From: DATMER01 sp034667225 | GTDB taxonomy: Bacteria; Acidobacteriota; Thermoanaerobaculia; Multivoradales; UBA5704 | Length of the DNA: 64,000 nt | Assembly: GCA_034667225.1 (NCBI GenBank) | Contig: JAXDKG010000060.1 | Location: forward strand, 160,601-224,600 | Reading direction: 5' to 3' | In this document: one piece after another, positions 18,432 to 27,094 of the stretch | How the letters are laid out: each line of letters opens with the position of its first letter | Position numbering within the stretch: position 1 is the first letter of the stretch | Program-made: the position numbers and the translations under genes | The notes under the pieces: generated by a model | What the model saw: the letters and a program-made list of their open reading frames with translations, nothing else | What the model was told of the DNA's origin: nothing | Databases searched by the model: none

Positions 18432-20531
18432 ATGCCTGACTTTGAAAACAGCCGCCGTGACATGGTCCAGCGCCAGATTGCCGGCCGCGGCGTCCGCGAC
18501 CGCCGGGTTCTGGATGCCCTGCTCGCCGTGCCGCGCGAAGTCTTCGTGCCCGAGCGGCTCCACGAGTTCGCCTACGACGACACCGCTCTCCCCATCGAGG
18601 AAGAGCAGACCATCTCCCAGCCCTACATCGTGGCTCTGATGGCCGAGGCCCTGGAAATCGGCCCGGACGACCGCGTCCTGGAAGTGGGCGCCGGCTCCGG
18701 CTATGCCGCGGCCGTGCTCTCCCGGATTGCCCGGGAGGTCTACGCCATCGAGCGCCACGGCGCCCTCGCCGAGCTGGCGCGTGAGCGCATGAGGCGGCTC
18801 GGCTACACCAACGTCCACATCATCCATGGGGACGGCACGCTCGGCTGGCCCGAGCACGCGCCCTACGACGCCATTGCCGTGGCCGCTGGTGGTCCCGATG
18901 TCCCGCCTGCCCTCCAGAGCCAGCTCGCGCCCGGGGGCCGGCTGGTCATTCCTATCGGGACTGACCCCCGCCTCCAGGAATTGGTGCGCCTGCGCCGCAC
19001 CGGCCCCGACGAATTCAAGCGCGAGAGCCTCGGCGCCGTCCGCTTCGTCCCCTTGGTGGGAGCCCAGGGCTGGCAAACCAAGGAAGGAGACCGCGGCGAC
19101 CTCCTCCCTTTTGATCCGTCCGCCGATCCGACGCCGCCTCAACCGCCGCAGGAAGTTCCTCCCCCTGGCGAGTCGCCTCTCGTCGCCCATGAGCCGGAAC
19201 CTGTCTTCACCCATCCGCGCTCGCCGAGCCCGCCCGCAACGGTGGCCCGACTGATCCGGGAAGCCGCCGAACCGTTCGATGACATCGACACCGCGGATCT
19301 CGGCCCGTTGCTCGACCGCATTGGAAACTCCAGCGTGGTCCTCCTGGGAGAGGCGACCCACGGCACCTCCGAGTTCTACCGGATGCGCGCCCGGATCACA
19401 CGGGAGCTGATCGAAAAGAAAGGTTTCAACATCGTGGCCGTCGAGGCGGACTGGCCGGACGCGGCGCAGATCGACCGCTATGTCCGTCACTTGCCCGCGC
19501 CCAATGGCAGCCGGCAATCCACCTTCTCCCGCTTCCCGACCTGGATGTGGCGCAACCGCGAAGTCGCTGATTTCGTGGAATGGCTGCGCGGGCATAATGA
19601 CCTGCAGCGGGACAGGCAGGTGAGCTTCCACGGGCTCGACCTCTACAGCCTTTACGCGTCGATCGGAGAGGTCCTCCGCTATCTCCAGGACAAGGACCCT
19701 GACGCCGCCCAGGTGGCGCGCCTGCGCTACGGCTGTCTGAGTCCTTGGGAGCGGGACCCGGCGCTCTACGGCCATGCCGCTCTGGTGCGGCAATTTGCCA
19801 TCTGCGAGTCCGACGTGCTCGCGACGCTCGTGGACATCCTCAAGAAAAGGTTGGAGTACGAGGGGAGCGACGGCGACAGCTTCCTGGACGCCGTGCAGAA
19901 CGCCCGCATCGTGGCCAACGCCGAGCGCTACTACCGGATCATGTACTACGGCTCCGCCGAATCCTGGAACCGGCGTGACCAGCACATGTTCGACACGCTG
20001 GAGACGCTTCTCACCTTCCGCGGCGGCGAAACGAAGGCCGTGGTCTGGGAGCACAACTCGCACATCGGCAACGCCGCCGCAACCGAGATGTCCGCCCGGG
20101 GCGAGCTCAACATCGGCCAGCTCGTGAGGGAAGAGCACGGCAACGACGCCTACCTCCTGGGCTTCGGAACCGATCACGGCACCGTGGCCGCCGCGACCGA
20201 CTGGGATGGCGAGATGGAGATCAAGCGCGTCCGGCCCTCACACCCGGAGAGCTACGAGCGCCTCTGCCACGACTCCGGAGTGCCCGCCTTCCTCCTGCCG
20301 TTGCGCGAGCCGAAGCGACCCGAAGTCCGCGAAGAGCTGGAGCCGCCGCGCCTCGAGCGCGCCATCGGCGTGATCTACCGTCCCGAGACCGAGCTGCAGA
20401 GCCACTACTTCCAGGCCGTCCTCCCCTGGCAATTCGACGAGTACTGCTGGTTCGACGAAACCCGCGCCGTGACCCCGCTCGGAGGCCAGGAGGTCCATGG
20501 CATGCCGGAAACGTATCCGTTCGGGCTGTAG
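18432..20531 (+). CDS. protein-L-isoaspartate O-methyltransferase fused to erythromycin esterase-like domain
   Basis: The ATG at 18432 follows GGAGG and gives 699 aa. Residues 1 to about 215 are a complete PCMT: MVQRQIAGRGVRD, EEQTISQPYIVALM, and the SAM-binding LEVGAGSGYAAAVLSRIA. A proline-rich linker (about 220-265) leads into a full-length erythromycin esterase family domain (PF05139 type): VLLGEATHGTSEFYRMRARI, VEADWPDAAQIDRYV and WEHNSHIGNA, which carry the family's conserved His and Glu residues. PCMT repairs isoaspartyl residues. The esterase domain hydrolyses macrolide lactones in EreA/B, but many homologues have unknown substrates. The fusion suggests a stress or protein-repair function, not necessarily drug resistance. 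Confidence 0.92.
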   Translation: MPDFENSRRDMVQRQIAGRGVRDRRVLDALLAVPREVFVPERLHEFAYDDTALPIEEEQTISQPYIVALMAEALEIGPDDRVLEVGAGSGYAAAVLSRIAREVYAIERHGALAELARERMRRLGYTNVHIIHGDGTLGWPEHAPYDAIAVAAGGPDVPPALQSQLAPGGRLVIPIGTDPRLQELVRLRRTGPDEFKRESLGAVRFVPLVGAQGWQTKEGDRGDLLPFDPSADPTPPQPPQEVPPPGESPLVAHEPEPVFTHPRSPSPPATVARLIREAAEPFDDIDTADLGPLLDRIGNSSVVLLGEATHGTSEFYRMRARITRELIEKKGFNIVAVEADWPDAAQIDRYVRHLPAPNGSRQSTFSRFPTWMWRNREVADFVEWLRGHNDLQRDRQVSFHGLDLYSLYASIGEVLRYLQDKDPDAAQVARLRYGCLSPWERDPALYGHAALVRQFAICESDVLATLVDILKKRLEYEGSDGDSFLDAVQNARIVANAERYYRIMYYGSAESWNRRDQHMFDTLETLLTFRGGETKAVVWEHNSHIGNAAATEMSARGELNIGQLVREEHGNDAYLLGFGTDHGTVAAATDWDGEMEIKRVRPSHPESYERLCHDSGVPAFLLPLREPKRPEVREELEPPRLERAIGVIYRPETELQSHYFQAVLPWQFDEYCWFDETRAVTPLGGQEVHGMPETYPFGL

Positions 20532-20634
20532 CTCATCCGGCAAGAGCGACAGCGCCGCGCGGCCGGCGCTTCCCCGTGTGTCTCTGCGCGTACGAGCTTC
20601 CGGAACAACGGTTGGAGCCGCGAATCGGCAGATT

Positions 20635-20944
20635 TTCCCGCGCAACCCCGGGGGGTTGAGACAGAAAGCCCGTAGGTTGGAGGCCTCAACCCGGCGGTTG
20701 AAACATTCAACCCGGGGGTTGAGACGCTGAACCAGCGGGTTGAGACGCGAACCTGTGGGTTGCGACGCAAAACCCGCCGGTTGCAACGCAAAACCCGCGG
20801 GTTCGGGAGTAGTGCCCGTGGGTGCGGAGGTAGTGCCCGTGAATTCCGAGACGGAATTGGCGGGTTTGGAGGCAACCCCCGGGGGTTGAATCGATCCACC
20901 CGCGGGTTTGGAGGCTCGAGCGGCGGGTCGGCCGGGCCAACCCG
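20635..20944. repeat. array 1: degenerate 21-nt palindromic repeats
   Basis: About fourteen consecutive units keep an exact 21-nt step. The typical unit is GTTGAGAC, a variable 4 nt, then AACCCGCGG, so each unit boundary forms the palindrome AACCCGCGGGTT. Units differ from each other at many positions but not in length. The array fills the gap between two convergent genes (stops at 20531 and 20950). The first 100 nt of the gap (20532-20634) show nothing recognisable. Confidence 0.85.
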
Positions 20945-20949
20945 CTTCC

Positions 20950-21552
20950 CTACGCGAAGTCGCGCGCGTCCAGCGTCTCCCCGTTCCGGTTCCCCTCGAC
21001 GCTCTCCACGTACGCCCTGGCCACCTTCTCGGCGGGCAAGCCCTTGGAGCCGTCCCGTCCCATAGCTTCCAGGGTCTCGCTGACCCACGGCGGGCTCACG
21101 ACATTGATGCGCGCACCTCGCGGCATCTCCAACGCGGCCCCTTTGGCGAAGGCTTCGAGCCCTGCGTTGACGAGCGTGATCGCGGAGCCTCCCACCACGG
21201 GATAGCGAGCCAGCAACCCGCTCGTCAGCGTGAACGATCCCCCCTCGCGGACGTGCTTCAGGCCCACCCTGACGAGATTCACCTGTCCCATGAGCTTGTC
21301 CGAGAGGCAGAAGTCCCAGTCCTCGTCCGAAAGCTCCGCGAGCGGCCCGAACTTCACCTGCCCCGCCGTGGATACGAGGGCGTCGAAGGACCCGAGCGTC
21401 TCCAGCAGGCGCTCGATCGACCCCTTGTCCGTGATGTCCACCTTGTGCTCGCCCCGGCTGTGCCCGACCGGTACCACCTCGTGCCGGCCCTTGAAAATCC
21501 GGACGACGGCTTGCCCGATGGTTCCTGTTGCTCCAATCACGATGATTCGCAC
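20950..21552 (-). CDS. short-chain dehydrogenase/reductase, short form
   Basis: The 200-aa protein has the Rossmann glycine motif GATGTIGQAV at the N-terminus, DITDKG in the adenine-binding loop region, and LVSTAGQVKFGPL in place of the NNAG motif. The active-site area is TSGLLARYPVVGGSAITLVN, where the usual YxxxK is not intact, so catalysis is uncertain. It resembles the small group of about 200-aa SDRs. The start is GTG, preceded by GAGAGGG. Array 1 lies directly at its 3' end. Confidence 0.85.
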   Translation of the reverse strand: MRIIVIGATGTIGQAVVRIFKGRHEVVPVGHSRGEHKVDITDKGSIERLLETLGSFDALVSTAGQVKFGPLAELSDEDWDFCLSDKLMGQVNLVRVGLKHVREGGSFTLTSGLLARYPVVGGSAITLVNAGLEAFAKGAALEMPRGARINVVSPPWVSETLEAMGRDGSKGLPAEKVARAYVESVEGNRNGETLDARDFA

Positions 21553-21570
21553 GAAAATCCCTCTCTTGCA

Positions 21571-22410
21571 TCAAAGCTGCAGATAACGTCTCACTGGTGA
21601 GGCACCCTTCTTGGGATCTGTCTCAAGCGCTCCAATGATCTCCTGCATGCGCTTCCTGAATTGCTCACGTCCCGATGCTAGCTTCCACTCATATGTTTGG
21701 ATTGCGTAGTGCCTTAAGTCGAACGGGATATCGTCAATACGTTGAGCAATCAAGATTGTGGCATCTCGTAGAGAGTGTCGAACGCCAAGTTCGTAAAAAA
21801 CGTTGGGATTGCGGTCTGTAAGATCCGCAACAACGAGATCTGCCCGGTTTAAATTGTCGAGTATGTCTTCGATAATAGAGCCCTGAATGGGGTTCGACCT
21901 TATGCACGAGAAGCGTTGGCGGCAATCCTCTACTGACGGCCGGATAATTTGCTCAAAGATCTCCGTCCACTCTTCTCGCTTACAGCTTAAGGTATCCGAA
22001 AAGGGCATGATGACAAAGCAGGTCCGGGCCGGTTCTTCTCCCCCGAGCTGCTCCAGCAGAGCAAGAACCGACTCGATGTAGTTTTCTCTGCCCTTCTTGG
22101 AGACAAATCCATCTACATCCTCCCCGAGTCTGAGGCCTGCATATGAAAGGTCATATCCGGACAAAACAATGGTCTTGGATCGGGGTTGGTGCCGTCTTAT
22201 AAAATTCAGAACATCTAGTCCGCCAAACTCGGATTGATAGTCGACCTTGAGATCGACGATAGCAAAATCGATTGGCTCCGAAAGGACGAGCTTTTTCGCC
22301 TCTTCGAGAGTTTCGGCTTTATGAACAGCGAATCCTTGTCTAGTAAGCCACTCCCCAAGGTCCTTCCGGATGCTAGGTTCGTCGTCGAGAAGCAGGATGA
22401 CCTTAGGCAT
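21571..22410 (-). CDS. response regulator receiver fused to a nucleoside deoxyribosyltransferase/TIR-like domain
   Basis: Residues 1-125 are a receiver domain: acidic pair D9/D10, phosphoacceptor D53 in FAIVDLKVD, and K105. Residues 133-279 form a Rossmann-like effector beginning CFVIMPFSD and containing RADLVVADLTDRNPNVFYELGVRHSL. That pattern is characteristic of the nucleoside 2-deoxyribosyltransferase/TIR-like superfamily, with conserved Asp and Glu. The output is therefore probably nucleotide or NAD hydrolysis or binding, not DNA binding. It follows its histidine kinase gene by 4 nt. Base composition is visibly lower in GC than neighbouring genes, suggesting acquisition. Confidence 0.85.
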   Translation of the reverse strand: MPKVILLLDDEPSIRKDLGEWLTRQGFAVHKAETLEEAKKLVLSEPIDFAIVDLKVDYQSEFGGLDVLNFIRRHQPRSKTIVLSGYDLSYAGLRLGEDVDGFVSKKGRENYIESVLALLEQLGGEEPARTCFVIMPFSDTLSCKREEWTEIFEQIIRPSVEDCRQRFSCIRSNPIQGSIIEDILDNLNRADLVVADLTDRNPNVFYELGVRHSLRDATILIAQRIDDIPFDLRHYAIQTYEWKLASGREQFRKRMQEIIGALETDPKKGASPVRRYLQL

Positions 22411-22414
22411 GATT

Positions 22415-23674
22415 TCACCTCGCAACTGGAATCTCTATCTCTATGCAGGCTCCTCCCAACTCAGTACTTTTCAGGGCTTTGATTTTTCCCTTGTGTGCCT
22501 CCACAAGCTCTTTGACGGTAGCAAGCCCGAGGCCCGTAGAATTGGGGTTCATAGTCTGGAAGGGTTCAAAAATTGGAAAATCAGGTGGGAAGCCGGGGCC
22601 GTTGTCCTCTATGCGGATAATAATTCCTTCAGTACCCGATGTCCCTGTAGTGACGTAGATAAGGCCTTCTGTTGGGTTCGTATGAGAGGACACCCCCTCA
22701 TTGTGCATGGTTTTCAGAGCGTTCCGGAAAAGTTCTTTAATAGCTTCAGCAAATCTGCCTGGGTCTATCAATGCCTTCGGTAGGCCAGGCGCGAGACTCT
22801 GTAAAATCTGTATTTCGGCTGGGGGGCGTGCCAACCAAGCTTCGTTAGTGATGATCTCATTGATGTCCGCTGCACGTATCTCCAAGTGCAATGGCTTCCC
22901 GTAGTTTTGGAACTCCTCTATCATGCGCTTCAGGTTTTTGGTCGTAGTCGCGATACGCTCCCGAATTCCATCAAGAGCTTGCTTATCAGGCACGGGTCGT
23001 CTGATCTCATCTTTGAGGTAGAGCTCGACGCCATCATAGTTCGTTACTTGATTGCCAATGCGATGCGATGCTTTGGCTGCGATTGCCTTGAGTTGGGTCT
23101 CCACTCGCAGATGAAGTCGCACATTCTCGATTGCGAGTGCCACCACGTTCGCGATTGTCTCAAAATAGCGTTGGTCTTCATCTGTAAAATATGGGCCGGC
23201 GTTCTCATTCTTATTTTCGATTTTGATGACGCCGAGTATTTGATCTTTAATCCGTAATGGTACAGCAACGAGGCTGCGAAACTCACTTTGGCCGCTTGGC
23301 CATTGAGAGGAGTCGTACCGACCCTGCCAGATCTTCATGCCATCAATTTCCAGAGACTCTAGTTGTCCGCGTGTGCGAATGTTGAATACTTGGCCGGACT
23401 TTGCGACGTACCCTGTAAATCCTTCGCCTATTTTGTATTTGGCCTTGCCGACGAGAGATCTGGCAAATCCCGAGCCGGCCATCATTGTAATGAAACCTGG
23501 TTCTTTCTCTCGGTCCTCAAGAAAAATTGAGCATACTTCCGCATTCAACGTCCGCATGGAGGTGTTGACCACCTGATCCAGCAGGCTGTTCATCTCGAAA
23601 TGACCCACAAGAGCGCTAGTGATGTCGGAGAGAACCTTATTAATATCGGGGTGATTCAAAGATTGTTTATTCAT
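22415..23674 (-). CDS. GAF-domain sensor histidine kinase, cytoplasmic
   Basis: The 419-aa protein has a GAF domain at about residues 10-185, a dimerisation helix with the likely phosphoacceptor H204 (KASHRIGNQV), and a HATPase_c domain. The ATPase motifs are KELFRNALKTM (N box), IRIEDNGPGFPP (G1) and STGLGLATVKELV (G2). No membrane helix is present, so it senses a cytoplasmic ligand. The ATG at 23674 follows TGGAG. A GTG at 23710 overlaps the upstream stop as GTGA and would add 12 residues. It forms a two-component pair with the next gene. GC content is low relative to the region. Confidence 0.88.
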   Translation of the reverse strand: MNKQSLNHPDINKVLSDITSALVGHFEMNSLLDQVVNTSMRTLNAEVCSIFLEDREKEPGFITMMAGSGFARSLVGKAKYKIGEGFTGYVAKSGQVFNIRTRGQLESLEIDGMKIWQGRYDSSQWPSGQSEFRSLVAVPLRIKDQILGVIKIENKNENAGPYFTDEDQRYFETIANVVALAIENVRLHLRVETQLKAIAAKASHRIGNQVTNYDGVELYLKDEIRRPVPDKQALDGIRERIATTTKNLKRMIEEFQNYGKPLHLEIRAADINEIITNEAWLARPPAEIQILQSLAPGLPKALIDPGRFAEAIKELFRNALKTMHNEGVSSHTNPTEGLIYVTTGTSGTEGIIIRIEDNGPGFPPDFPIFEPFQTMNPNSTGLGLATVKELVEAHKGKIKALKSTELGGACIEIEIPVAR

Positions 23675-23706
23675 TACGGCTCCAGTCTTCTCGTTACGCA
23701 GGCGCG

Positions 23707-24153
23707 TCACTCGCGATCATGCAGATGTTTAGTTTCCGAGAGTATAGGATTCAGCTTGACTACTGTCAAGCCGTGAGTCCGAGTAACGGACTCCCCACGA
23801 ACCGTGATCCAGAGTGCCACAACCGCAAGGGTGGTTCCCACTGCCTTGATGACAAATACCCAGAACGACGGGACCGGCGCCGGGTCTGGGATGCCAAGCT
23901 GATAGTTCCTCAACTGCATGAAGACGCTGAAGTAGCCCATGCCGCAGGTGAAGCCCCAGGCCGCGGCGAGGAGGCGGTCGCCATAAGGCTTGTGGTGCCC
24001 GCTGGCCCAGGCGCCGGCGATCAGGAGAGCTCCCAGCAGGTAGTCGTCGAGCGTGGCAGGGGGATAGTCCAGCCATGTGCCCCACCGGCGGATCGTCTCG
24101 ACGATGGGAATCCCGATTCCGAAGATCCAGGCGAGCCTACGGCTGAAGCGCAT
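23707..24153 (-). CDS. membrane protein, unknown function
   Basis: The 148-aa protein has three to four hydrophobic segments (about residues 8-24, 41-56, 65-82 and 104-122) and a hydrophilic C-terminus (VKLNPILSETKHLHDRE). The ATG at 24153 is preferred over an upstream TTG. Its stop overlaps, as GTGA, a possible GTG start of the histidine kinase gene, so it may be the first gene of that three-gene transcript. No family recognised; a role as a membrane input partner for the soluble kinase is possible but unsupported. Confidence 0.6.
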   Translation of the reverse strand: MRFSRRLAWIFGIGIPIVETIRRWGTWLDYPPATLDDYLLGALLIAGAWASGHHKPYGDRLLAAAWGFTCGMGYFSVFMQLRNYQLGIPDPAPVPSFWVFVIKAVGTTLAVVALWITVRGESVTRTHGLTVVKLNPILSETKHLHDRE

Positions 24154-24262
24154 GCCCCGATTGTACCGGGAAGGTCCCAATCTTGCAGCCTTTCAGCAAT
24201 CTAACCCTGCGGGCGGCTGTGACGGGGTGTCTGCAGTACGTCCCCATCCAAAGGAGGTTGCC

Positions 24263-24826
24263 ATGAACGGAGCGAGGATCAAGACGTCGTTGATCGCCGC
24301 GCTGCTGGCGCTGGGGCTGACCCAGGCCGGCGCCGCTTTCGCCGCCGAGCGCATCACCGGAACCGTAGTGGACCCGGGCGCGACGACCGGGCGGTCGACC
24401 ACGGTACCGTTCTCAATCTACATCTACGACTACTCGACGGACCAGGAGGTCGAGCGGCTCGCGGGCATCCTTTCTCAAAAAGGGTCCGAGGCCTTGCGGC
24501 AGGAGCTCTGGGACCTGGAGAAGGGATGGATCCGCATCGGCAACAGCCTTGGCTATCCGGTGGCGGTCGCCCGCTCGCAGCCGTCGGAAAACGGCGGCCG
24601 GCACATCGTGCTCTTTGCGGACCGGCCCATCCAGTTCTTCGAAGTTTGGAACAGCCTGCGGTCCCAGGACTACCCGTTCTCGTACTTCGAGATGAACCTC
24701 GGCAAAGACGGCACCGGCACGGGGCAGATGTACGGCGCGGCCAAGATCCGGATGGCGACCGGGGTCTTGAGCGTCGAGAGCTTCGGCGCCACGCCGGCCA
24801 AGCTGCTGGGCGTGCGTGTGCGTTGA
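24263..24826 (+). CDS. secreted protein, unknown function
   Basis: The 187-aa protein follows an ideal ribosome binding site (AAGGAGG) and starts with a clear signal peptide (MNGARIKTSLIAALLALGLTQAGAAFA). The mature part begins ERITGTVVDPGATTGRSTTV and is predicted alpha/beta without a known catalytic motif. It stands alone, divergent from the 148-aa membrane protein gene. Homologues with this layout are known to me only as hypothetical proteins. Confidence 0.7.
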   Translation: MNGARIKTSLIAALLALGLTQAGAAFAAERITGTVVDPGATTGRSTTVPFSIYIYDYSTDQEVERLAGILSQKGSEALRQELWDLEKGWIRIGNSLGYPVAVARSQPSENGGRHIVLFADRPIQFFEVWNSLRSQDYPFSYFEMNLGKDGTGTGQMYGAAKIRMATGVLSVESFGATPAKLLGVRVR

Positions 24827-24841
24827 AGTTTACTGGCGCCC

Positions 24842-24945
24842 ATGCAGACGCGGAAGCTGCGCAACTCGGACCTTCACATCATTACCCTATCGGCTTCGGC
24901 TCGTGGGCGTCCTGGGCGGGACATCGACTGGGGACCGCACCTTTT
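24842..24945 (+). pseudogene. 5' remnant of an aldo/keto reductase gene, frameshifted
   Basis: ATG at 24842 begins MQTRKLRNSDLHI, a typical aldo/keto reductase N-terminus. A frame change near 24883 continues it as PIGFGSWASWAG, which is the next conserved strand of the family. Homology then fades. No further reductase sequence is present before the next gene, so only about 35 codons survive. The rest of the gap to 25061 shows nothing recognisable. Confidence 0.55.
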
Positions 24946-25061
24946 CAACCCAACCCAAGGTGCCCGAGTGCGAGTAGATGTCACCTGGAGTCGGGTGGAG
25001 GGGCCACAAGAGTAGGCGCTGTTGGTCGTCCGTGATCGATGAGCAGCCTATCATCGCTGCT

Positions 25062-26957
25062 TTACCTGGTGGAGCGGGCCCCTGGGCTGCAGAGCCAGGA
25101 ATACGACAGGCCCAGTCCAAGCAGAAGGCTCCCCAACCCTGCGAACGCGGGTAGGAGGTGCATGAGGCTCATGTAGCCGACGCTGTAGTGCACGCCAAGG
25201 GCGGCCGCGTAGGCGGAGCAGCCCGCGGTCAGCAGGGTCCACCAGAGCCACGCCGAGCCGTTCCGGAAGCCCCAGAGGACCGGGAGCAGAAAGACCCAGC
25301 CGCTCGCCAGGAGCATGCCGCCCAGCGTGGCCCGGTCGTGGGCCACCAGTGGCACCAGGCGCGCGTGGGCGCCTGCCAGCGCCTCCGCAGTCGTGTGCAT
25401 GAACTCCAGGTCCTGTGGGACAAAAACCTTTGTAATACCGACCACCGAGATCATGATGCCGGCGCCGAGCAGACCGCATCCGTGGAGGATCAGCAGGAGC
25501 TGCCCCCAGAGAGCGCGGCGCCAGGCACGGTCCTCCCGCAGCCGGGGAGCGACATCCGGATGGTGAGTCCCGAGCCGGGAGTGCAGCGCCAGCAGCAGGA
25601 GCTGGAGCATGACCGCCGTGACGAAGGCGTGGAAGGTGTCGAGATAGCCGAAACCCAGGAAGAGGAAAAAGCTTGCAAAGCCAGTGAAGGCCGAGATGAA
25701 GACGGATTGTTGCGCCCAATGCAGGCCGCGGCGGATGCCGCACAGCGAGAGAGAGAGATACATGGCCCCGATGGCGATCATGGTTCCCGCCAGGCTCACC
25801 CGGTCGTGGGCCATGAAGTCGAGCAGGTGCGGATTGATCGCTTGCATTTCGTGCGCGTAGAGCCCGACGAACGCCTCGTCATAGGGCAGCACCACGCGGG
25901 TCAGGGCGATGCCCAGGGCGAGGATGCTGCCGAAGAGCATGCCGGCCCCGAGTAGCGCAGCCCAGAACCAGGTCATCTCCGGAGCGCGCTCCGGAGTGGG
26001 GGTGGGCTCCGTCCGGGTCGTCTCATAGAGCAGAGCATCGTTGATCCGTTTCGGCAGACCGGGGCCGGAGTAGACCACTCCGCTGTCCACCTCGACGAGG
26101 TCGGCTCCGGCTGCGCGCAGGGCCAGCGCGTCCGCGGGCTCGTGAATGCCTCCGGAGGCGATCAGAAGAAAATCCTTTCCGTGCCGTGCCCGCCAGTGGC
26201 GCACGTGGGCCAGGGCCGGCTCGCGGGCGGGCGATCCGATCAACCGTCCGCCGTCCTTTGCGGCGACGCTGCCGTCGACGAGAAGGCCGGCCACTCCGGC
26301 CTCCGCCGCGGCGTCCACGTACGAATCGGCACTGGCGCCAGTATCGAAATCCGCTGGAATGCAAAGCAGTACAGGTTTGGGCGACGCTTTGAGGACCTTC
26401 GCGAGATGGGCGGACCACGCCTCCGTGGTCCAAGCCCGCGCGAGCGTGTCCAGCGCGAAGAGATGGACATGAGGCGCGAGCTCACGGATGACTTCCGAAG
26501 CCCCGTCGCCAAGGCGGACGATCAGGGGAAGTCCGGTACGGGCCGCCTCCGCGACGCGAGGCGTCGCCTCGGCCAAGCCCAGGCTTGCCGGGGGATCGGG
26601 AGACCAGATGGCTTGCTGTGCCTCCTGCCGGGCTACCGGGGATCGTCCGGCCACCGGCTTGACCGTGACCGGCCCGACCTCCAGGAATCCGAAGCCGAAC
26701 CGGGCGAGGGCCGGCAGTGCCCTGGCTTCGGCATCGAGCCCGGGGCCGAGCCCGACGCCGGTGGGGAAGTCGATGCCCAGGAAAGACTTCCGCAGCCGGG
26801 GATCGGCGCGCATGTGGCCGAGGAAGTCGATGGCGGCCGGGCCGAGCGGCAGGCGCACGAGCCGGCCCATGAATCCCAGCGCAAAGTCGCGGGCCTGGAC
26901 GGCCGGCAGCTTGAAGAACAGAGGGCGCGTCACGGTCCTGTAGAACCAGTCCGGCAT
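25062..26957 (-). CDS. dihydroorotate dehydrogenase-like domain fused to an integral membrane domain
   Basis: Residues 1 to about 320 resemble class 2 DHODH (PyrD): start MPDWFYRTVTRPLFFKLPA, FMGRLVRLPLGPAAIDFLG, the flavin-site strand GVGLGPGLDAEA, GFLEVGPVTVKP, and IASGGIHEPADALALRAAGA. The catalytic Ser/Asn region is altered: the usual N-x-S-S-P-N is not evident, so true DHODH activity is doubtful. From about residue 330 to 625 there are at least seven membrane segments without a known family, including two similar blocks (NPHLLDFMAHDRVSLAGTM and HARLVPLVAHDRATLGGML). Those blocks imply an internal duplication. A flavoprotein-linked membrane redox function is conceivable but is only inference. 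Confidence 0.8.
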   Translation of the reverse strand: MPDWFYRTVTRPLFFKLPAVQARDFALGFMGRLVRLPLGPAAIDFLGHMRADPRLRKSFLGIDFPTGVGLGPGLDAEARALPALARFGFGFLEVGPVTVKPVAGRSPVARQEAQQAIWSPDPPASLGLAEATPRVAEAARTGLPLIVRLGDGASEVIRELAPHVHLFALDTLARAWTTEAWSAHLAKVLKASPKPVLLCIPADFDTGASADSYVDAAAEAGVAGLLVDGSVAAKDGGRLIGSPAREPALAHVRHWRARHGKDFLLIASGGIHEPADALALRAAGADLVEVDSGVVYSGPGLPKRINDALLYETTRTEPTPTPERAPEMTWFWAALLGAGMLFGSILALGIALTRVVLPYDEAFVGLYAHEMQAINPHLLDFMAHDRVSLAGTMIAIGAMYLSLSLCGIRRGLHWAQQSVFISAFTGFASFFLFLGFGYLDTFHAFVTAVMLQLLLLALHSRLGTHHPDVAPRLREDRAWRRALWGQLLLILHGCGLLGAGIMISVVGITKVFVPQDLEFMHTTAEALAGAHARLVPLVAHDRATLGGMLLASGWVFLLPVLWGFRNGSAWLWWTLLTAGCSAYAAALGVHYSVGYMSLMHLLPAFAGLGSLLLGLGLSYSWLCSPGARSTR

Positions 26958-27094
26958 GCTGAGTTTCCTCGCAGGAAGTCTGGAGCCATCTTCTCATGGT
27001 CTCGTGTACCGGTCGACGCCGCCGCTCCGGGAAAACATGGGGGCCATCCGTCTAGCTCCAGTGAGATAGAGCCCGCTTGCGAAGGAGAATACGG

